Source: Pirellulales bacterium (GTDB lineage Bacteria > Planctomycetota > Planctomycetia > Pirellulales > Thermoguttaceae). Taken from it: 32,052 nucleotides of DNA. The position numbers and the translations under genes are program-made. A model generated the notes under the pieces. It ran no database searches, was not told where the DNA came from, and worked only from the letters and a program-made list of their open reading frames with translations. The stretch lies in NCBI GenBank assembly GCA_016928165.1, contig JAFGLH010000004.1, positions 1 to 32,052 of the forward strand, in the 5' to 3' direction. This document shows positions 13,640 to 22,882 of the stretch, piece after piece. The first letter of the stretch is position 1. Each line of letters starts with the position of its first letter.

Positions 13640-14899
13640 ATGAAACACTCATTTGGCGAAAAACATCGTTTGCATCGCACGGCCTTGCCGCTTCTGTGTT
13701 GGATTGCGCTGTCATTACTCTCCAGCGAAGCCCGGGCGGGACAGCCCTGGGAAAGCGATCCGATCGGCATTCAAGCCTATAACGCCTACCAAGGGATCGA
13801 CGCCGAATACGATCTCGACCAATACTACGGAGTAACCAACGAAAATGGCCGGATGGGCTGGGGCGAATCTTATGTCATGATGGGATTCGTCTCGATGTAC
13901 GAAGCCACCAAAGAGACCGCCTATCTGGATCGGCTCGTTTATCATTTCGACGCCGTTCTGGCCAACCGCGACGACCAGCGCGGCATAACCGACCAAATCC
14001 GCAACCGGATTATGCCCGCCTGGTCTTCGACGAAGTATACGGCGGGAGTTCAACACGCCTGGCTGGTCCACGCGGGCATGATTACCGACCCGGCGGCCAG
14101 GTTCGTTTACCTGGTCAACTCCACGCCCGAATTGCAATCAACATACGCGGCCAAGGCTTCGGAATACGAGACGGCCGTCAGGGAAACAATCGACGCCTTC
14201 GACGGCGAATGGCAACCGCTGGGCAACGAGGGATATTATAAAAACCCATCCGAAGGCATGGCCGTTGCTCCATACAACATGCAAAACGCGCCGGGACGCA
14301 CTATGTTGAACCTGTGGTTGGCAACCGGAGAAACAAAATATCGGGATAAAGTCGAAAGATTGGCCAACTTCATGAAAAACGATTTGCAGTTGGTCGGCGA
14401 CCGCTACCAGTGGAAATACAGATCCGGTCAAACGAAATGGGAAGACCTGAGTCACGGCGGCATCGACGTCGATTTCGCGTTTGAATGTTATCAGGCGGGC
14501 ATCGTCTTCGACGAAACGGACATGCAAGCGTTCGTTGAAACGCTGAAATACATCTACCAGGAAAACGAAGACCTTTTTACGTATTACGTCGACGGCAGCG
14601 GCGGCACCGACCACGAGCTTTCCAACCGGATCGGCTATTGGGGACACCTGGGATTTTTTGACGAGGACGTGCGACAACTGCTCGCCGATTGGTACGGCCA
14701 ATATGTCTACAACGATCCCGACTCCCGCTGGGCTTCGGCGGACGTACAGTGCGCTTTGGCCGCCGCATATCTAGTGCAAACGAGTCCCGTACCGGAACCC
14801 GGCGCGTTCGTTTTGCTCGCTTCCGCAGGAATAGCGGCGCTTTTCGCGAGAAATCGGAAAGTAATCCGGCTTGTGAGCCGGTCCACACTTAAGGATTGA
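13640..14899 (+). CDS. Secreted PEP-CTERM protein, probable (alpha/alpha)-barrel glycan-active fold
   Basis: A 419-aa protein; the ATG at 13640 lies 4 bp after the esterase stop. The signal peptide is 1-34 (MKHSFGEKHRLHR, hydrophobic core, ARAG). The body is rich in helix-turn patterns with Trp/Tyr/Gly-rich repeats (GWGESYVMMGFVSMYEATKE, YLDRLVYHFDAVL, GRTMLNLWLATGETKYRDK, DLSHGGIDVDFAFECYQAG, NRIGYWGHLGFFD), as in alpha/alpha toroids of polysaccharide lyases, epimerases and glycosidases. I cannot name the family or catalytic residues. The tail VPEPGAFVLLASAGIAALFA-RNRK is a PEP-CTERM motif, but 12 more residues (VIRLVSRSTLKD) follow the basic cluster, which is unusual. Context with the esterase suggests joint action on one polysaccharide. 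Confidence 0.8.
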   Translation: MKHSFGEKHRLHRTALPLLCWIALSLLSSEARAGQPWESDPIGIQAYNAYQGIDAEYDLDQYYGVTNENGRMGWGESYVMMGFVSMYEATKETAYLDRLVYHFDAVLANRDDQRGITDQIRNRIMPAWSSTKYTAGVQHAWLVHAGMITDPAARFVYLVNSTPELQSTYAAKASEYETAVRETIDAFDGEWQPLGNEGYYKNPSEGMAVAPYNMQNAPGRTMLNLWLATGETKYRDKVERLANFMKNDLQLVGDRYQWKYRSGQTKWEDLSHGGIDVDFAFECYQAGIVFDETDMQAFVETLKYIYQENEDLFTYYVDGSGGTDHELSNRIGYWGHLGFFDEDVRQLLADWYGQYVYNDPDSRWASADVQCALAAAYLVQTSPVPEPGAFVLLASAGIAALFARNRKVIRLVSRSTLKD

Positions 14900-14903
14900 T
14901 GAT

Positions 14904-15962
14904 ATGAAAACACACTCTTCACACATCGGCACCGCGAGGACGCGGCGGCTAAACGGCGACGCCTTCACCTTGGTGGAACTGCTGGTGGTGATAACTATCA
15001 TCGGCATTTTAATCGCGTTGCTGCTGCCGGCCGTTCAAGCGGCCCGCGAGGCGGCGCGCCGCGCGCAGTGCGTCAACAATCTCAAACAACTCGGCCTCGC
15101 CTTGCACAACTACCATTCGGTGTTCAACTGTTTTCCAGCGGCCGAGTCGATCTCGATGGACACTCAATGCGGCAACGATTGCCGCGGCACGCCCTTGTAC
15201 ATCTCACTGCTCCCTTACATCGAACAGGCGAGCTTGGACGAAAACGCCGAATATATCCACAACCTGGAAAGAGGTTGGGCCTGGTGGATGCGATTGAATC
15301 CCGTGACTGGTGAAATCCAGGCGGGCGGCAACACCTCATATTGGAACCCCTACGCCTTGATTCCCTTGCCGGTTTACCAGTGTCCCAGCGATCCCCGCCT
15401 CGACTATATCCCGCCCGTTCGAGATTACTTCGGCTGCACCGGCGGGAAAGACGAGCCTGGCAAACAACCCTATGATACACACTGGGGCGACCTCTACACC
15501 AACGGTCTGTTCACCATGACCCAATGGCGGAGAATGGCCGACGTGGCCGACGGCACGTCCAGCTCCTTCGCCTTCGGCGAAAGCATTCATAATTCCCGCT
15601 ACACCACGGCGCCGGACGGAACAAAAGGCGATTGCTACGACAATCCGCAAGGCGGACACGTGCCTTGGTTCTTCGGCAGTTCCTGCCAACCCGATGGGAA
15701 TAATCCCACTATCTGCGGGACGTATTTCGAGCACATTTCCCGATGTTGCCGCTCCACGGAACATCCCATAAATTCTGAAATCACTCCTATCCTTCAAACC
15801 AACGAAAACGAGGCCCCCTTCGGCAGCTATCACGGCGGCGGGGCACACTTCGCCTTCGTCGACGGGCACGTGACTTTCATCAACGACACGATCTACAAGC
15901 ACGTCTACGACGCCCTGGGAACCATCGCCGGGCAGGAAATAATCTCGGGATCGGATTATTGA
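14904..15962 (+). CDS. DUF1559 prepilin-like protein
   Basis: A 352-aa protein of the DUF1559 family, hugely expanded in planctomycetes. The type IV prepilin-like N-terminus is AFTLVELLVVITIIGIL (helix 21-45), followed by the family signature LPAVQAAREAARRAQCVNNLKQLGLALHNYH. The C-terminal H-X-G-DG motif is GGGAHFAFVDGHVTFI. The residue before the conserved Phe is Ala20, not the usual Gly, so prepilin peptidase processing may be slow but possible. It starts 4 bp after the upstream stop (TGATATG), so it is co-transcribed with the PEP-CTERM genes. Such proteins are thought to form pseudopili or surface appendages; the exact role is unknown. Confidence 0.92.
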   Translation: MKTHSSHIGTARTRRLNGDAFTLVELLVVITIIGILIALLLPAVQAAREAARRAQCVNNLKQLGLALHNYHSVFNCFPAAESISMDTQCGNDCRGTPLYISLLPYIEQASLDENAEYIHNLERGWAWWMRLNPVTGEIQAGGNTSYWNPYALIPLPVYQCPSDPRLDYIPPVRDYFGCTGGKDEPGKQPYDTHWGDLYTNGLFTMTQWRRMADVADGTSSSFAFGESIHNSRYTTAPDGTKGDCYDNPQGGHVPWFFGSSCQPDGNNPTICGTYFEHISRCCRSTEHPINSEITPILQTNENEAPFGSYHGGGAHFAFVDGHVTFINDTIYKHVYDALGTIAGQEIISGSDY

Positions 15963-15969
15963 GAGATTC

Positions 15970-16039
15970 GTAGGGTGCGTGCTTGCACGCACCATGACGG
16001 AAAATGAAAACATTCGGTGCGTGCAAGCACGCACCCTAC
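15970..16039. repeat. REPIN-like element (copy 3)
   Basis: GTAG, then GGTGCGTGCTTGCACGCACC (15974-15993), a 22-nt spacer, GGTGCGTGCAAGCACGCACC (16016-16035), then CTAC. The two halves are inverted with respect to each other and each half is itself palindromic. It begins 8 bp after the DUF1559 stop. Confidence 0.9.
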
Positions 16040-16051
16040 ATGGCTACATGG

Positions 16052-16113
16052 CTCTGCCAGTGCTTTGCTTACCGTGCAGCACAAACCCGGCACTGGCAAA
16101 GCCAGTGGCACAC
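16052..16113. repeat. GCACTGGCAAAGCCAGTG element
   Basis: GGCACTGGCAAAGCCAGTGG (16089-16108) contains the CTGGC-AAA-GCCAG hairpin, and a diverged inverted half, CTGCCAGTGCTTTGC, lies at 16053-16067. It fills the space between the REPIN-like element and the DUF4838 gene start. Confidence 0.65.
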
Positions 16114-16131
16114 CCCCCTACGAATTCAGCC

Positions 16132-18390
16132 ATGACAATCTCACGCAATTGTTTCTTCATTCCGGCCGCGTTGTTTATCGCTCTTTTGACGCTCTCCGCA
16201 CGGGCCGACGTTTCGATCGTGGTCAACCTCGGCGCATACCGCTCGGCCGAAGAGGCCGGGAACTCCGAGAACGAAGTCGATTGGCTCGACGGCGAGCCGA
16301 GCGACGATACGGTCTGCACCGAGTCGTTCGCCGCGTTGGAACTGCAAAAATATCTCCGCATGATGACCGGCCGCGACGACGACTTCGCCATAGTCGATGA
16401 TGACCGAACGCCCGAGGGCGAGTTGGTCCTGATCGGCTCTCCGGCAACCAACGCGGCGACCGGACGGTTGGCGTCGAAACTGGGCATAACCGCCGAAGAG
16501 ATCGAAAAACTCGGTCCCGAGGGCTATCGGCTAAAGACCGTCGAGGCCGGCGGGCGCCGAGTGACGCTCGTCGCCGGCGGCGGCCGGGCGGGCACGCTCT
16601 ACGGCGTCTACGATCTGCTCGACCGCATGGGCTGCCGCTGGTTCAGTCCCGCCGAGTTCGACGAGGAAGTGCCCTCGGCCGATTGGAAGCCCGCCTTCGA
16701 CGCGAGCGAAACACCGACGTTCGAGCTGCGCGGGTTTCGCATTCCGAGACTTCGCGGCGGGCCGCCGATTTACCACTGGTGCGCCAGAAACAAACTCAAC
16801 TACTGGCACATCGACAAGAAGAACGAGCCGTTGCAGCGGAAATTATGTCTCAGCAAACTGAGTTGCGGAGGCCATTACGAGCAAGCCAAGTTCCTCAATC
16901 CGCTCTCTGAATATCGCTACAATCATCCTCGTTTTGACGGCGACGAGGCGAAGTCCGCCGATCCTTGGCCGGTGAGCGAATCGTATCGAGGCGACGCCGA
17001 CGGAGACGGCAAGCTCGGTTATTTCGAGGCCCACCCGGAGTGGTTCCCCTTGCTCGACGGGCGAAGGGAATGCAACGACGTGACGCAATACGGCAAGGGC
17101 AATTTTTGCACCTCGAACGAGGAGGCCGTCGCGGAATACACGAAAAACTTCGTCAACGAATTCGCCGAGGGAAAATATCATGGCGCTAGCGTCGTCGAGG
17201 CGTGGACCATCGACGGCGGCCGCTGGTGCGAATGTCCGAAATGCAAGGCGCTCGGCTCGCCCACCGACCGATGTCTTCGGCTGATAAATCAGCTCGACAA
17301 AGCGATTAAGCGAGCGCAAAAAGCCGGAGCGGTCAATTGGCCGATCGACATTCATTTTTTGATCTATTCCGACGTGCTTGCCCCGCCTACTCGCCCGCTG
17401 CCCGACGATTTTGATTACCGAACCTGCATGGGCCAGTTTTTCCCGATCAAGCATTGCTACGTCCACACTTTCGACGATTCGGATTGCCCTCGCAATGCCC
17501 GATATGTGTCGCTTCTGCGAAAATGGATGACCGATTCGGACCGCCGCTATCGGGGGCGGGTGTGCGTCGGAGAGTATTACGATTACGGCCGCTTCGAGAA
17601 CCTGCCCGCCTGTTACATGCACGTAATGGCCGACGACATCCCGTATTTTCATCGGCTCGGGGCGACGCGTTTCCACGTGCATCATTTTCCCACGGGCCGC
17701 TGGGGGAGCAAGTCGCTGACGGCCTGCCAGATGGCCCGGCAAACGTGGAACGTGGAAACCGACTGCCGCGCGTTTTGGGATGATTACTTCGCGCGGCGTT
17801 ACGGTCCGGCGGCGACCGTCATGCGCGGCTATTATAAATCCCTGGAAACAATGCTCGCCAACATCCAACTGCTGAAGGGCTGGAGTCCTTCGCTTTGCAC
17901 GCGGCTCGACCGGGGCCAAAAACCGCTTTTTCCCGATCCGCACATGCGGTATCGCCGCGAGCCGGGCGTAAAGTGCGACGGGCCGACGTTCCTCGAAATG
18001 CTCGACCACTGCCGGCAATGCCGCGAATTAATCGATGAAGCAAGGACGATGGATTTGCCCGAGCGAATCGAAAAACGGCTGGCCGAGGACGAGCGGATTT
18101 TCGCCTACGCCGAGCAGACGTTGCGATATTACGACGCTTGCGTGCGGGCTTATCATGCGGCCTGGGCCGGCGAAAAGAGCGAGGCCCGACGGCATTACGA
18201 AGAAGCGAAGCGCGTCGCGGACTTGCTCCGCCGGGATTCCTGGTCCGTTGCGCCGGGAATTACGCACCACGACATCGAAGAGCGGATGGAACAGAACGCC
18301 TTCACCGCCACCAATGCCGTGCGCGCGTTGACTCATCTGGCGAAACTGTTGGAAAAGCCGCGGAAAGACGCGACCGGCGAGAGGCCGTAA
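16132..18390 (+). CDS. Secreted DUF4838 protein with alpha-glucuronidase-like N-terminal domain
   Basis: A 752-aa protein. The ATG at 16132 opens a signal peptide (TISRNCFFIPAALFIALLTLSARAD); the reading frame extends upstream only through repeats. The N-terminal domain (about 28-215) has the pattern of GH67/GH20-type N-terminal domains: ESFAALELQKYLRMMTG, VLIGSPATN, GPEGYRLKT, GRAGTLYGVYDLLDRMGCRWFSP. The DUF4838 core (about 230-620) includes EAWTIDGGRWCECPKC, HFLIYSD, GEYYDYGRFENLP and FHVHHFPTGRWG. An EF-hand-like calcium loop, DADGDGKLGYFE, lies near 288-299 just before HPEWFPLLDG. Members occur in polysaccharide-degradation loci of Planctomycetota and Bacteroidota, but the reaction is not established. 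The spacing (169 bp of repeats) may separate it from the operon before it. It converges on the RND transporter gene. Confidence 0.87.
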   Translation: MTISRNCFFIPAALFIALLTLSARADVSIVVNLGAYRSAEEAGNSENEVDWLDGEPSDDTVCTESFAALELQKYLRMMTGRDDDFAIVDDDRTPEGELVLIGSPATNAATGRLASKLGITAEEIEKLGPEGYRLKTVEAGGRRVTLVAGGGRAGTLYGVYDLLDRMGCRWFSPAEFDEEVPSADWKPAFDASETPTFELRGFRIPRLRGGPPIYHWCARNKLNYWHIDKKNEPLQRKLCLSKLSCGGHYEQAKFLNPLSEYRYNHPRFDGDEAKSADPWPVSESYRGDADGDGKLGYFEAHPEWFPLLDGRRECNDVTQYGKGNFCTSNEEAVAEYTKNFVNEFAEGKYHGASVVEAWTIDGGRWCECPKCKALGSPTDRCLRLINQLDKAIKRAQKAGAVNWPIDIHFLIYSDVLAPPTRPLPDDFDYRTCMGQFFPIKHCYVHTFDDSDCPRNARYVSLLRKWMTDSDRRYRGRVCVGEYYDYGRFENLPACYMHVMADDIPYFHRLGATRFHVHHFPTGRWGSKSLTACQMARQTWNVETDCRAFWDDYFARRYGPAATVMRGYYKSLETMLANIQLLKGWSPSLCTRLDRGQKPLFPDPHMRYRREPGVKCDGPTFLEMLDHCRQCRELIDEARTMDLPERIEKRLAEDERIFAYAEQTLRYYDACVRAYHAAWAGEKSEARRHYEEAKRVADLLRRDSWSVAPGITHHDIEERMEQNAFTATNAVRALTHLAKLLEKPRKDATGERP

Positions 18391-18442
18391 GCGGGGAGAA
18401 AGCGGCCGCGTCCCAAACGCAAACACCATGCAAGGCAAATAT

Positions 18443-20962
18443 CTACGCCGCCCGCGATACAGCGTCCTCGCTTGTCGATGCGTGGGGATAGACGACGAGA
18501 GCGTCGGAGTCGTCCGCCGCCGGCCCGGCTGAATCGTCGGCGGCGAATTTTCCGATACGCAACAGGTTCGGCAGCAGCAGCGACGTAAGCAGGCAGCACC
18601 CCATCGAGAGTGTCAACACGCGACCGAGGCTCTGAAGTCCGCGATGGTTGGCGATCATCAGCGCGCCGAATCCGACCATCGTGGTCAGCGAATTGACGAC
18701 CACGGCCACGATAACGGCGTTGTCCGCGCCGTCGTAGCCTCGCCCGCGGCGGCGCATGTCGTGGAGCAGGTGGATGCCGTCCTCGATGCCGATCCCGATG
18801 ACCAGCGGCAGGAAGATCATGTTGGCCTGATTCAAGGGTATGTCGAGCAGGCCCATCAGACCGATGGTCATCAACATTCCCACGCCCGTCGGCAGGGCCG
18901 CCAGCAAGGTGTGATCGAGGCGGCGAAAATCCAACAACACCACCGGCAGGATAATCAACAGGGCGTAACAGGCGGCCTCCTCGAAACTCCGCTTCATCTG
19001 CCGCGAGGCCTCGTACACCTGCATGGGATTGCCGGTGGCCTCGGGATCGACGCTGCGCACCTCGGCAACGAACCGACCCATCGGCTCCACGTCCCAGATA
19101 TTCGCCTTGCTGTAGACTTGCAGGAGATGTTTGCCGGATTTTCCGAGGAAGCGAGCGGTAACGCAATCGGGCAAATCGTCCAGCCGCGGCGGCTCCGGCG
19201 AAGACGCCTCCCGCAGTCGCCGCAGCCCCGCCAACATCTTCCCTAAATCGACGGACGGGGCGCCGCGCGTGTGACTCGCCCCCGGCGGCGGCGCATCCGG
19301 CGGGAGATCGGCCAGACGGCGATGAATACGTTCGACGATCGGCCGTTTTTCCGCCGCGTCCGGCGGGACGACCGAGGCGATTTCCACCACCTGTTCGACC
19401 GAGGGAAGCCTCTCGAACGCCTTGCGACGCGCCGCCACCTCATAGGGCGTATCGGCCACCGACAGCGCGAACCATGCGCTGCGGTTGGTCTGCTTGAAAA
19501 GCCGGTGTTCCAACTCCACGCTTTTCAGGCCGGTCGGCTGTAGGTTCAAGAGGTTGTAGTCGAAATGCAGATGGTGGATGCCGACGGCGGTCGCGGCGAC
19601 CAAAAGGACGGCCGCCGCCATGCTCAGCCGAGGATAGGCAAACAAAGGCCGCAACCAGAATCGCAAGTCGAGCGGCTCGGGCAGATCGTCCTTGCGGCCG
19701 TCGGCGTCGACCAATCGGATCAGCGCCGGCAGCACCGTGATCTGCGCCAACCAGCAGAGGATAATTCCTCCGCCGGCCAGCAGCCCGAGCTGCGCCACGC
19801 CGGGAAACTCGGTCAGCCCGGCGGCGAGAAAGGCCACCGCGGCGGTCACCGCGCCGGTCAGTATGCCCGGTCCGGCGCCGACCGCCGTTTGCACGAGGGC
19901 CTCCGAGGTCGATTCGGTCCGCCGGCGGTGCTGCAAGTAGTGGGCGACGTAATAAACGCCGTAGTCGATGCCCAATCCGAAGAGAATCGAACCGAAGGCG
20001 ATGCTCAGTATGTTCAGGTGGCCGATGGTCAAGGCGACGAATCCGCAGGCCCAAACCATTCCCACCACCAGCGCCGCCATGGCGATGATCGAATGTCGAA
20101 AGCCGCCGAAGGCGACAATCATCACCGCCAGCACGCCCAGGAAGGAAAAGATCGTGGCCAGCGTCATCGACTTTTCGCTGGAGCGCATCTCGTCGAATTC
20201 GATGATCGGCAACCCGGTCAGCCCGATTTTCACGCCTTGGCGCCGGGCTTCGATCTCGGCGGTTATTCGCCGCAGAGCGGCGATCGACGCGCTGTTCTGC
20301 GCGAAGCTTTGCGTGTCTCGCTCCCTCAATTTCAGCAGGACGAAACCCATTCGCCCGTCGTCGGAAATGAGTCGCCCCGCCCCGCCGTCGAGAAATGTGC
20401 AATGCGAGTAATCGGCCGGCGAGCGGCCGATGCCCGACAACTCCTCGGACCAGGCGGCCATCGAGGAAAGGTCCACTTGCGCGAGCGCCGCTAAATTGCC
20501 TTCCAGCACGGGGGTGAATTGTTCGAGGAAGCTGTCGATCCGCCGCAGTTTTTCGATGGGGAGATAGTAAAGGCCCTTGGCGCGAAGTTTAGGCGCGTCT
20601 GTTTCGTGCATCACGGCGGCGAACAAGTCGCTTCGCCCCTCCAACGCGCGGCACACTTCGTCCAACACCGGCGCGATCCGCTCGCGGCCGTCCCCCTCGA
20701 CCACGACGACCACGTCTTCCTTCTCGCCGAACTCGCGGGTGTATTCGAGCCAGCGGCGGTTATAGTCGCTCGTGGGGCTGAGCAACTCGGCGCGGCTGGT
20801 GCGGAAACCGAGTTGGGTGACGGTCAGCCAGATCGACGCGACGGCCGCCGCCAACGCCAGAACCAACGTCGCGACGGGGAACCGCGCCACCGCCTTGGCG
20901 ATCCACTCCAAGGGGCGCGAAAAAATGGAAAAATCGGCCCGCGGCGTCCGTTCCCTGGGCAT
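18443..20962 (-). CDS. RND-superfamily (MMPL/HpnN-like) exporter
   Basis: An 839-aa membrane protein. The start at 20962 is chosen because GGAAGG lies 6 nt before it, and the extra 31 residues upstream look untranslated. One membrane helix (about 27-50) precedes a large extracytoplasmic domain, then a set of helices containing the RND signature GLGIDYGVYYV. A second half repeats this, with the ending GIEDGIHLLHDMRRRGRGYDGA and helices near the C-terminus. Twelve helices in two repeats is the usual MMPL/HpnN form. HpnN-type proteins move hopanoids or other lipids to the outer membrane, and the sequence suggests a lipid substrate rather than drugs. There is no adaptor gene next to it. An AAA ATPase gene lies 206 bp upstream on the same strand. 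Confidence 0.87.
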   Translation of the reverse strand: MPRERTPRADFSIFSRPLEWIAKAVARFPVATLVLALAAAVASIWLTVTQLGFRTSRAELLSPTSDYNRRWLEYTREFGEKEDVVVVVEGDGRERIAPVLDEVCRALEGRSDLFAAVMHETDAPKLRAKGLYYLPIEKLRRIDSFLEQFTPVLEGNLAALAQVDLSSMAAWSEELSGIGRSPADYSHCTFLDGGAGRLISDDGRMGFVLLKLRERDTQSFAQNSASIAALRRITAEIEARRQGVKIGLTGLPIIEFDEMRSSEKSMTLATIFSFLGVLAVMIVAFGGFRHSIIAMAALVVGMVWACGFVALTIGHLNILSIAFGSILFGLGIDYGVYYVAHYLQHRRRTESTSEALVQTAVGAGPGILTGAVTAAVAFLAAGLTEFPGVAQLGLLAGGGIILCWLAQITVLPALIRLVDADGRKDDLPEPLDLRFWLRPLFAYPRLSMAAAVLLVAATAVGIHHLHFDYNLLNLQPTGLKSVELEHRLFKQTNRSAWFALSVADTPYEVAARRKAFERLPSVEQVVEIASVVPPDAAEKRPIVERIHRRLADLPPDAPPPGASHTRGAPSVDLGKMLAGLRRLREASSPEPPRLDDLPDCVTARFLGKSGKHLLQVYSKANIWDVEPMGRFVAEVRSVDPEATGNPMQVYEASRQMKRSFEEAACYALLIILPVVLLDFRRLDHTLLAALPTGVGMLMTIGLMGLLDIPLNQANMIFLPLVIGIGIEDGIHLLHDMRRRGRGYDGADNAVIVAVVVNSLTTMVGFGALMIANHRGLQSLGRVLTLSMGCCLLTSLLLPNLLRIGKFAADDSAGPAADDSDALVVYPHASTSEDAVSRAA

Positions 20963-21168
20963 CGTGTCCTTCCAGACAAAAAGGGGCGCCACGCCTCGAC
21001 CGGCGTCCTGCCGGTTGTTTTTTGTTTTGTCGGGCGTGAAGCTCTCGGCCGCCAATTATTGATATAGTGCGGCCAAAAGGGGGTATTCTACCCGCGACGG
21101 CATTGACCGCCAAGACCAATTCGGCCCGATTCGGCGACCGTAAGTCGCACGCTGGGCGGTGGTTGCGA

Positions 21169-21960
21169 TTAAACCAGTTCTTGATAAACGCCGTTCACCA
21201 CGGAGGCGTCTATTTGTTGGAGATTCCGGCCGGCCCCGGCCAACAAGGCCAACTCGGCCAGTTGCGACACGCGACGCGGTATTCCATGTGATATCTCTTG
21301 CAACCTGTCCATCGCCGGGGGCGTAAATATCGGCGCCTGACGACCCGCCCGATTCAACCGCCGATTGACGAACGTCTCGGTCTCGTTCCGCCGCCAGGCC
21401 TCCACCTCGATCCGCAAGTCGGTCAGCTCACTCAGCGACTCGTCCAACCGCGACATCCCCTCGTTGCGGCCGGCCAACACGACGCTCAAACGCGCCTCGG
21501 GCGAGGAGTCGAACCGGGCCAGTCGGGCTATGTGACGCTGCACGGCCCCGTCGGACTGGTCGACGTCGTCGAACAGCACCACGGCTTCCAGTCGTTGGTA
21601 GCGGTATTCCAAGAACCGATCGGTCAACATTCGCCAAATCGCCGACGTGGACCACGACGTCGCGGGATTCAAGCCAAAGCCGACAGCCAACTGCCACAGC
21701 ACCTCTTTTGGCTCGACCTCCAGCAGACTTGCCGTCGCCGTGGGACGGCCGCTCCGCCGCATCTGCTCGGCAAACACCTCCAGCAACAACGACTTGCCGC
21801 TCCCCGGCGGGCCGATCAGCATCCCCAGCCGATAGTGTTGTTCGACGATGAAATGCAATCGGGAAAGGGCCTCCTCGTGGGTGGGGCTCTCGTAAAACAT
21901 GTCCGGGTCGATCTGGCCCCGAAACGGCGATTCCCGCAATCCCCAATGTGTTTGATACAT
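21169..21960 (-). CDS. ExeA/GspA-like AAA ATPase
   Basis: A 263-aa cytoplasmic ATPase. It opens with MYQTHWGLRESPFRGQ, the typical ExeA-type start (YxxxFGLxxxPF). Walker A is GPPGSGKS (50-57), Walker B is VVLFDDVDQ (D131-D132), and the sensor/arginine region includes VVLAGRNE and the C-terminal lid ISHGIPRRVSQLAELALLAGAG. Proteins of this shape drive type II secretion or pilus-like assembly (ExeA) or transposition (TniB/MuB relatives). No transposase or integrase is nearby, so the housekeeping/secretion role is preferred. It has no PG-binding domain, unlike full-length ExeA, and is divergent from rsmE. Confidence 0.85.
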   Translation of the reverse strand: MYQTHWGLRESPFRGQIDPDMFYESPTHEEALSRLHFIVEQHYRLGMLIGPPGSGKSLLLEVFAEQMRRSGRPTATASLLEVEPKEVLWQLAVGFGLNPATSWSTSAIWRMLTDRFLEYRYQRLEAVVLFDDVDQSDGAVQRHIARLARFDSSPEARLSVVLAGRNEGMSRLDESLSELTDLRIEVEAWRRNETETFVNRRLNRAGRQAPIFTPPAMDRLQEISHGIPRRVSQLAELALLAGAGRNLQQIDASVVNGVYQELV

Positions 21961-22120
21961 CGTATTCGTGCTCCCGCAATACTACTTCCCGTATATCAGC
22001 TTTTATCGGTACAATTAACGAGCCGACTTGACCAAAGTGGGTAGTGGACGGCGGTTGAGGCGGCAGTTCAACTACCACCCCTGACTGTTCCGCCCCAAGC
22101 CCCGAAACACTGATCCTTAT

Positions 22121-22843
22121 ATGCCCGACCGCTACTTTATCGACGAACCGATCTCCGGCCCTCGGGCAGTCCTCTCCGGCGCTGAAGCCCACCACTTGAT
22201 CCACGTGATGCGCGCCGAGCCGGGAATGGAAGTGACCTTGTTCGACGGCGGGGGAGACGAGTTTTCCGCCCGCGTCGAGAGCGTCGGGCGCAGTGAAGCG
22301 CATTTGTCGATCCTCTCGCGGCAACGTGTCGTTCGAGAATCATCCATCGACGTGACGCTCGGCGTCGCCCTGCCCAAGGGAGAACGACAGCGTTGGCTGG
22401 TCGAGAAGGCGACCGAGCTGGGCGTCGCGCGGATCGTTCCGCTGCTTACCGACCGGACGGTGGCCCGACCCAACGAGCAGACTCTCACGCGGCTGCGTCG
22501 TTCGGTCGTCGAGGCCTCGAAGCAATGCGGCCGCAACCGCCTGATGCGAATCGACGCTCCTCAATCGTGGCCGGACTTCATCGCGGCCACCGTCGGCGAG
22601 CCGAATCGGCTCTTGGCCCATCCAACCCCGGCGAAGCGGCCCCCACCGACCGTAAAAAACCACTTGAAATACGTCCTTGCCGTCGGACCCGAGGGCGGCT
22701 TCAGCGACGCGGAGGCGGCCGCGGCCGCGGCGGCCGGCTGGCGACTCGTGGATCTCGGCCCGCGCATGCTCCGCGTCGAGACCGCCGCGCTGCTGTTGGC
22801 GGGCATAGCCGCCTCGGGATTGCACCTCGCCGGGGTCCAATAA
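22121..22843 (+). CDS. rsmE: 16S rRNA (uracil-1498-N3)-methyltransferase RsmE
   Basis: A 240-aa SPOUT methyltransferase that methylates U1498 of 16S rRNA using S-adenosylmethionine. The N-terminal PUA-like domain has HHLIHVMRAEPGMEVTLFDGGG. The SPOUT knot has ALPKGERQRWLVEKATELGV, the RSVVEASKQCGR block, the SAM-loop motif VGPEGGFSDAEA and the final LGPRMLRVETAALL. Length matches the family (about 240 aa). The start at 22121 (ATGCCCGACCGC) gives a complete N-terminus; no strong ribosome-binding site was seen. Confidence 0.95.
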   Translation: MPDRYFIDEPISGPRAVLSGAEAHHLIHVMRAEPGMEVTLFDGGGDEFSARVESVGRSEAHLSILSRQRVVRESSIDVTLGVALPKGERQRWLVEKATELGVARIVPLLTDRTVARPNEQTLTRLRRSVVEASKQCGRNRLMRIDAPQSWPDFIAATVGEPNRLLAHPTPAKRPPPTVKNHLKYVLAVGPEGGFSDAEAAAAAAAGWRLVDLGPRMLRVETAALLLAGIAASGLHLAGVQ

Positions 22844-22882
22844 TATAATACGCTCTGCGTAGTCGGAACAGGTCTTCCAAAG

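Noticed and set aside
15979-16131. 51-residue N-terminal extension of the DUF4838 protein
   Set aside because: It translates two repeat families; the signal peptide begins at 16132.
21169-21960. AAA ATPase as a transposition protein (TniB/MuB-like)
   Set aside because: No transposase or terminal repeats nearby, and the N-terminal YQTHWGLRESPF motif fits the ExeA group better.
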